A DNA stretch of 64,000 nt. Source: Bifidobacterium olomucense (GTDB lineage: Bacteria; Actinomycetota; Actinomycetes; Actinomycetales; Bifidobacteriaceae). Numbering within the stretch: position 1 is the first letter of the stretch; every line of letters begins with the position of its first letter. Position numbers and translations under genes: made by a program. The notes beneath the pieces were generated by a model that saw only the letters and a program-made list of their open reading frames with translations, ran no database searches and was not told the origin of the DNA. Shown piece after piece: positions 62,892-64,000 of this stretch. The DNA lies in NCBI RefSeq assembly GCF_012932375.1, contig NZ_JAAIIG010000009.1, forward strand, positions 1-64,000, given 5' to 3'.

Positions 62892-64000
62892 CAGCCTGTG
62901 TTCTGCAGTCCTGCGGCGACGCCGGAGACGGTGCAGAGGATGAGGTAGATGAATCCGGCCTGTTGGCTCTGGCTGAGTTCTTCCTTGTCCACCTTCTTAC
63001 GCAGCGAACGCAGGGCCAGCACCTGAGTGACGGACAGCGCGTCCACGTACGGAGAGCGAATGCGGATGGCCTGGCCGAGCACGTGACGGTGCTGCAGCGG
63101 CCACTTGTCGCCGACGATGTCGAGCACCCACTTGCGGGTGAGCTCCATCTCGTTCAGCACCTTCTCGTTGAGGTCCTCGCGATCGCCCAGGGCGAGGTAC
63201 ATCTTGGCGATGCGCTCGTCCGTCTTGGCAAGGGACATCTCAATGTTGTCGATGAAGGTGGAGAACAGCGGCCATTCCTCGTAGGCTTCGCGCAGCGTCT
63301 TCAGATCGCCGAACTTCTCGCATGCGGTGCCGAGGCCGTACCAAGCGGCCAGGTTGATGCGAGCCTGAGCCCAGGAGAAGATCCACGGAATCGTACGCAG
63401 ATCATCGAGGGACTTGGCGCCGAGACCACGCTTTGCCGGGCGGGAGCCGATCGGCAGCAGACCGATCTCAGTCAGCGGCGTCACGGTGGAGAACCACTGA
63501 GCGAAATCAGGCGTGTGCAGTAGATCGAGGAAGCGCTCGTGGGCGGCATCGTCGAGTGCGTGCGCCATGTCGGCGTACTTCTCGGTCATGTCGGTGTTGC
63601 GCTTCTCCACGCTCGGAGCGGACTGCAGCAGGGTTGCCGCGGCCACGGACTCCACGTGGCGGATGGCGAGCACCGGGTTGCCGTAACGAGCGAAGATGAC
63701 CTCGCCCTGCTCGGTGAGCTTGAAGCGGCACTTCACGGAACCGACCGGCTGGGCCAGCACTGCACGGTTGGCCGGGCCGCCGCCACGACCGACGGCGCCG
63801 CCGCGGCCATGGAACAGGGTCAGGTCGATGTTGTGCGATTCAGCCCACTTGGCGATGCGCTCCTGAGCGGAGTGCAGGGCCAGCGTTGCGGAAGTCGGGC
63901 CGGCGTCCTTCGAGGAATCGGAGTAGCCGAGCATGACCTCCAGCTTGTTGCCGGTGGCCTTCAAACGAGCCTGAACCTCGGGGATCTTGATCATTTCCTC
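62891..64000 (-). CDS. ppc: Phosphoenolpyruvate carboxylase, C-terminal part (cut by window end)
   Basis: The 370 C-terminal codons of PEP carboxylase, which makes oxaloacetate from PEP and bicarbonate. Family motifs: LEVMLGYSDSSKDAGPTSA, the catalytic FHGRGGAVGRGGG, AIPWIFSWAQ-like TIPWIFSWAQARINLAAWYGLG, and the invariant C-terminal GLQNTG. The frame stays open to the window edge. It gets bicarbonate from the carbonic anhydrase encoded upstream in this window. Strong hairpins lie after the stop. Confidence 0.96.
   Translation of the reverse strand, partial: EEMIKIPEVQARLKATGNKLEVMLGYSDSSKDAGPTSATLALHSAQERIAKWAESHNIDLTLFHGRGGAVGRGGGPANRAVLAQPVGSVKCRFKLTEQGEVIFARYGNPVLAIRHVESVAAATLLQSAPSVEKRNTDMTEKYADMAHALDDAAHERFLDLLHTPDFAQWFSTVTPLTEIGLLPIGSRPAKRGLGAKSLDDLRTIPWIFSWAQARINLAAWYGLGTACEKFGDLKTLREAYEEWPLFSTFIDNIEMSLAKTDERIAKMYLALGDREDLNEKVLNEMELTRKWVLDIVGDKWPLQHRHVLGQAIRIRSPYVDALSVTQVLALRSLRKKVDKEELSQSQQAGFIYLILCTVSGVAAGLQNTG

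Overview
The window is high-G+C DNA from a Bifidobacterium, most likely of the B. breve / B. longum group. That placement rests on the gene order at the replication origin (a DnaA-box cluster, then dnaN, recF, dciA, gyrB, gyrA and a DUF3566 gene), on the dense set of LacI-controlled plant- and milk-glycan enzymes, and on recognisable bifidobacterial protein sequences. No database search was possible, so the species is not fixed.

Layout. 1-9.5 kb: the dnaA-dnaN spacer with at least six DnaA boxes and the replication/topology operon. 9.5-19.4 kb: carbohydrate genes, namely a LacI regulator with a GH51 arabinofuranosidase, a second LacI regulator divergent from a sugar-binding lipoprotein, and a LacZ beta-galactosidase. 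19.6-28.6 kb: gdhA, a zinc-ribbon membrane protein, a TetR regulator with a GH3 glycosidase translationally coupled to an MFS transporter, and an unknown multispan membrane protein. 28.6-29.4 kb is non-coding. 29.46-35.26 kb: a small integrated element at the 3' end of tRNA-Ala(UGC), followed by intact tRNA-Ala and tRNA-Ile. 35.7-40.8 kb: a YgjP-like metalloprotein and a gluconate cluster (gntR, gntP, gntK, gnd). 41.6-51.5 kb: dps, a CNNM/CBS membrane protein, a frameshifted ATPase, an FHA-ABC transporter, a carbonic anhydrase, and ahpC with an unusual thioredoxin-reductase fusion. 51.6-61.4 kb: a very large GH2 enzyme divergent from two tandem GPH-type sugar symporters and a LacI regulator, tied together by a shared operator motif. 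61.4-64 kb: an intact paralogue of the frameshifted ATPase, and the 3' part of ppc.

How the genes work together. The sugar loci follow one plan: regulator, transporter or binding protein, and glycosidase, with palindromic operators in the intergenic DNA. The products would feed the bifid shunt. Gluconate is handled by a permease, a kinase and a short 6-phosphogluconate dehydrogenase. AhpC plus the reductase fusion, and Dps, give oxidative protection to an anaerobe.

The most interesting region is the tRNA-Ala element. It has two overlapping tyrosine recombinase genes, a small membrane protein too short for usual gene callers, an excisionase-like protein, three proteins I do not recognise, and a 230-bp segment that looks like a replication origin: five copies of CAACTACCTAGTTG, four of them on an exact 23-bp pitch, next to AT-rich DNA and flanked by two perfect DnaA boxes. 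It has no conjugation genes. It may be a compact integrated replicon of a kind I cannot match to a named family.
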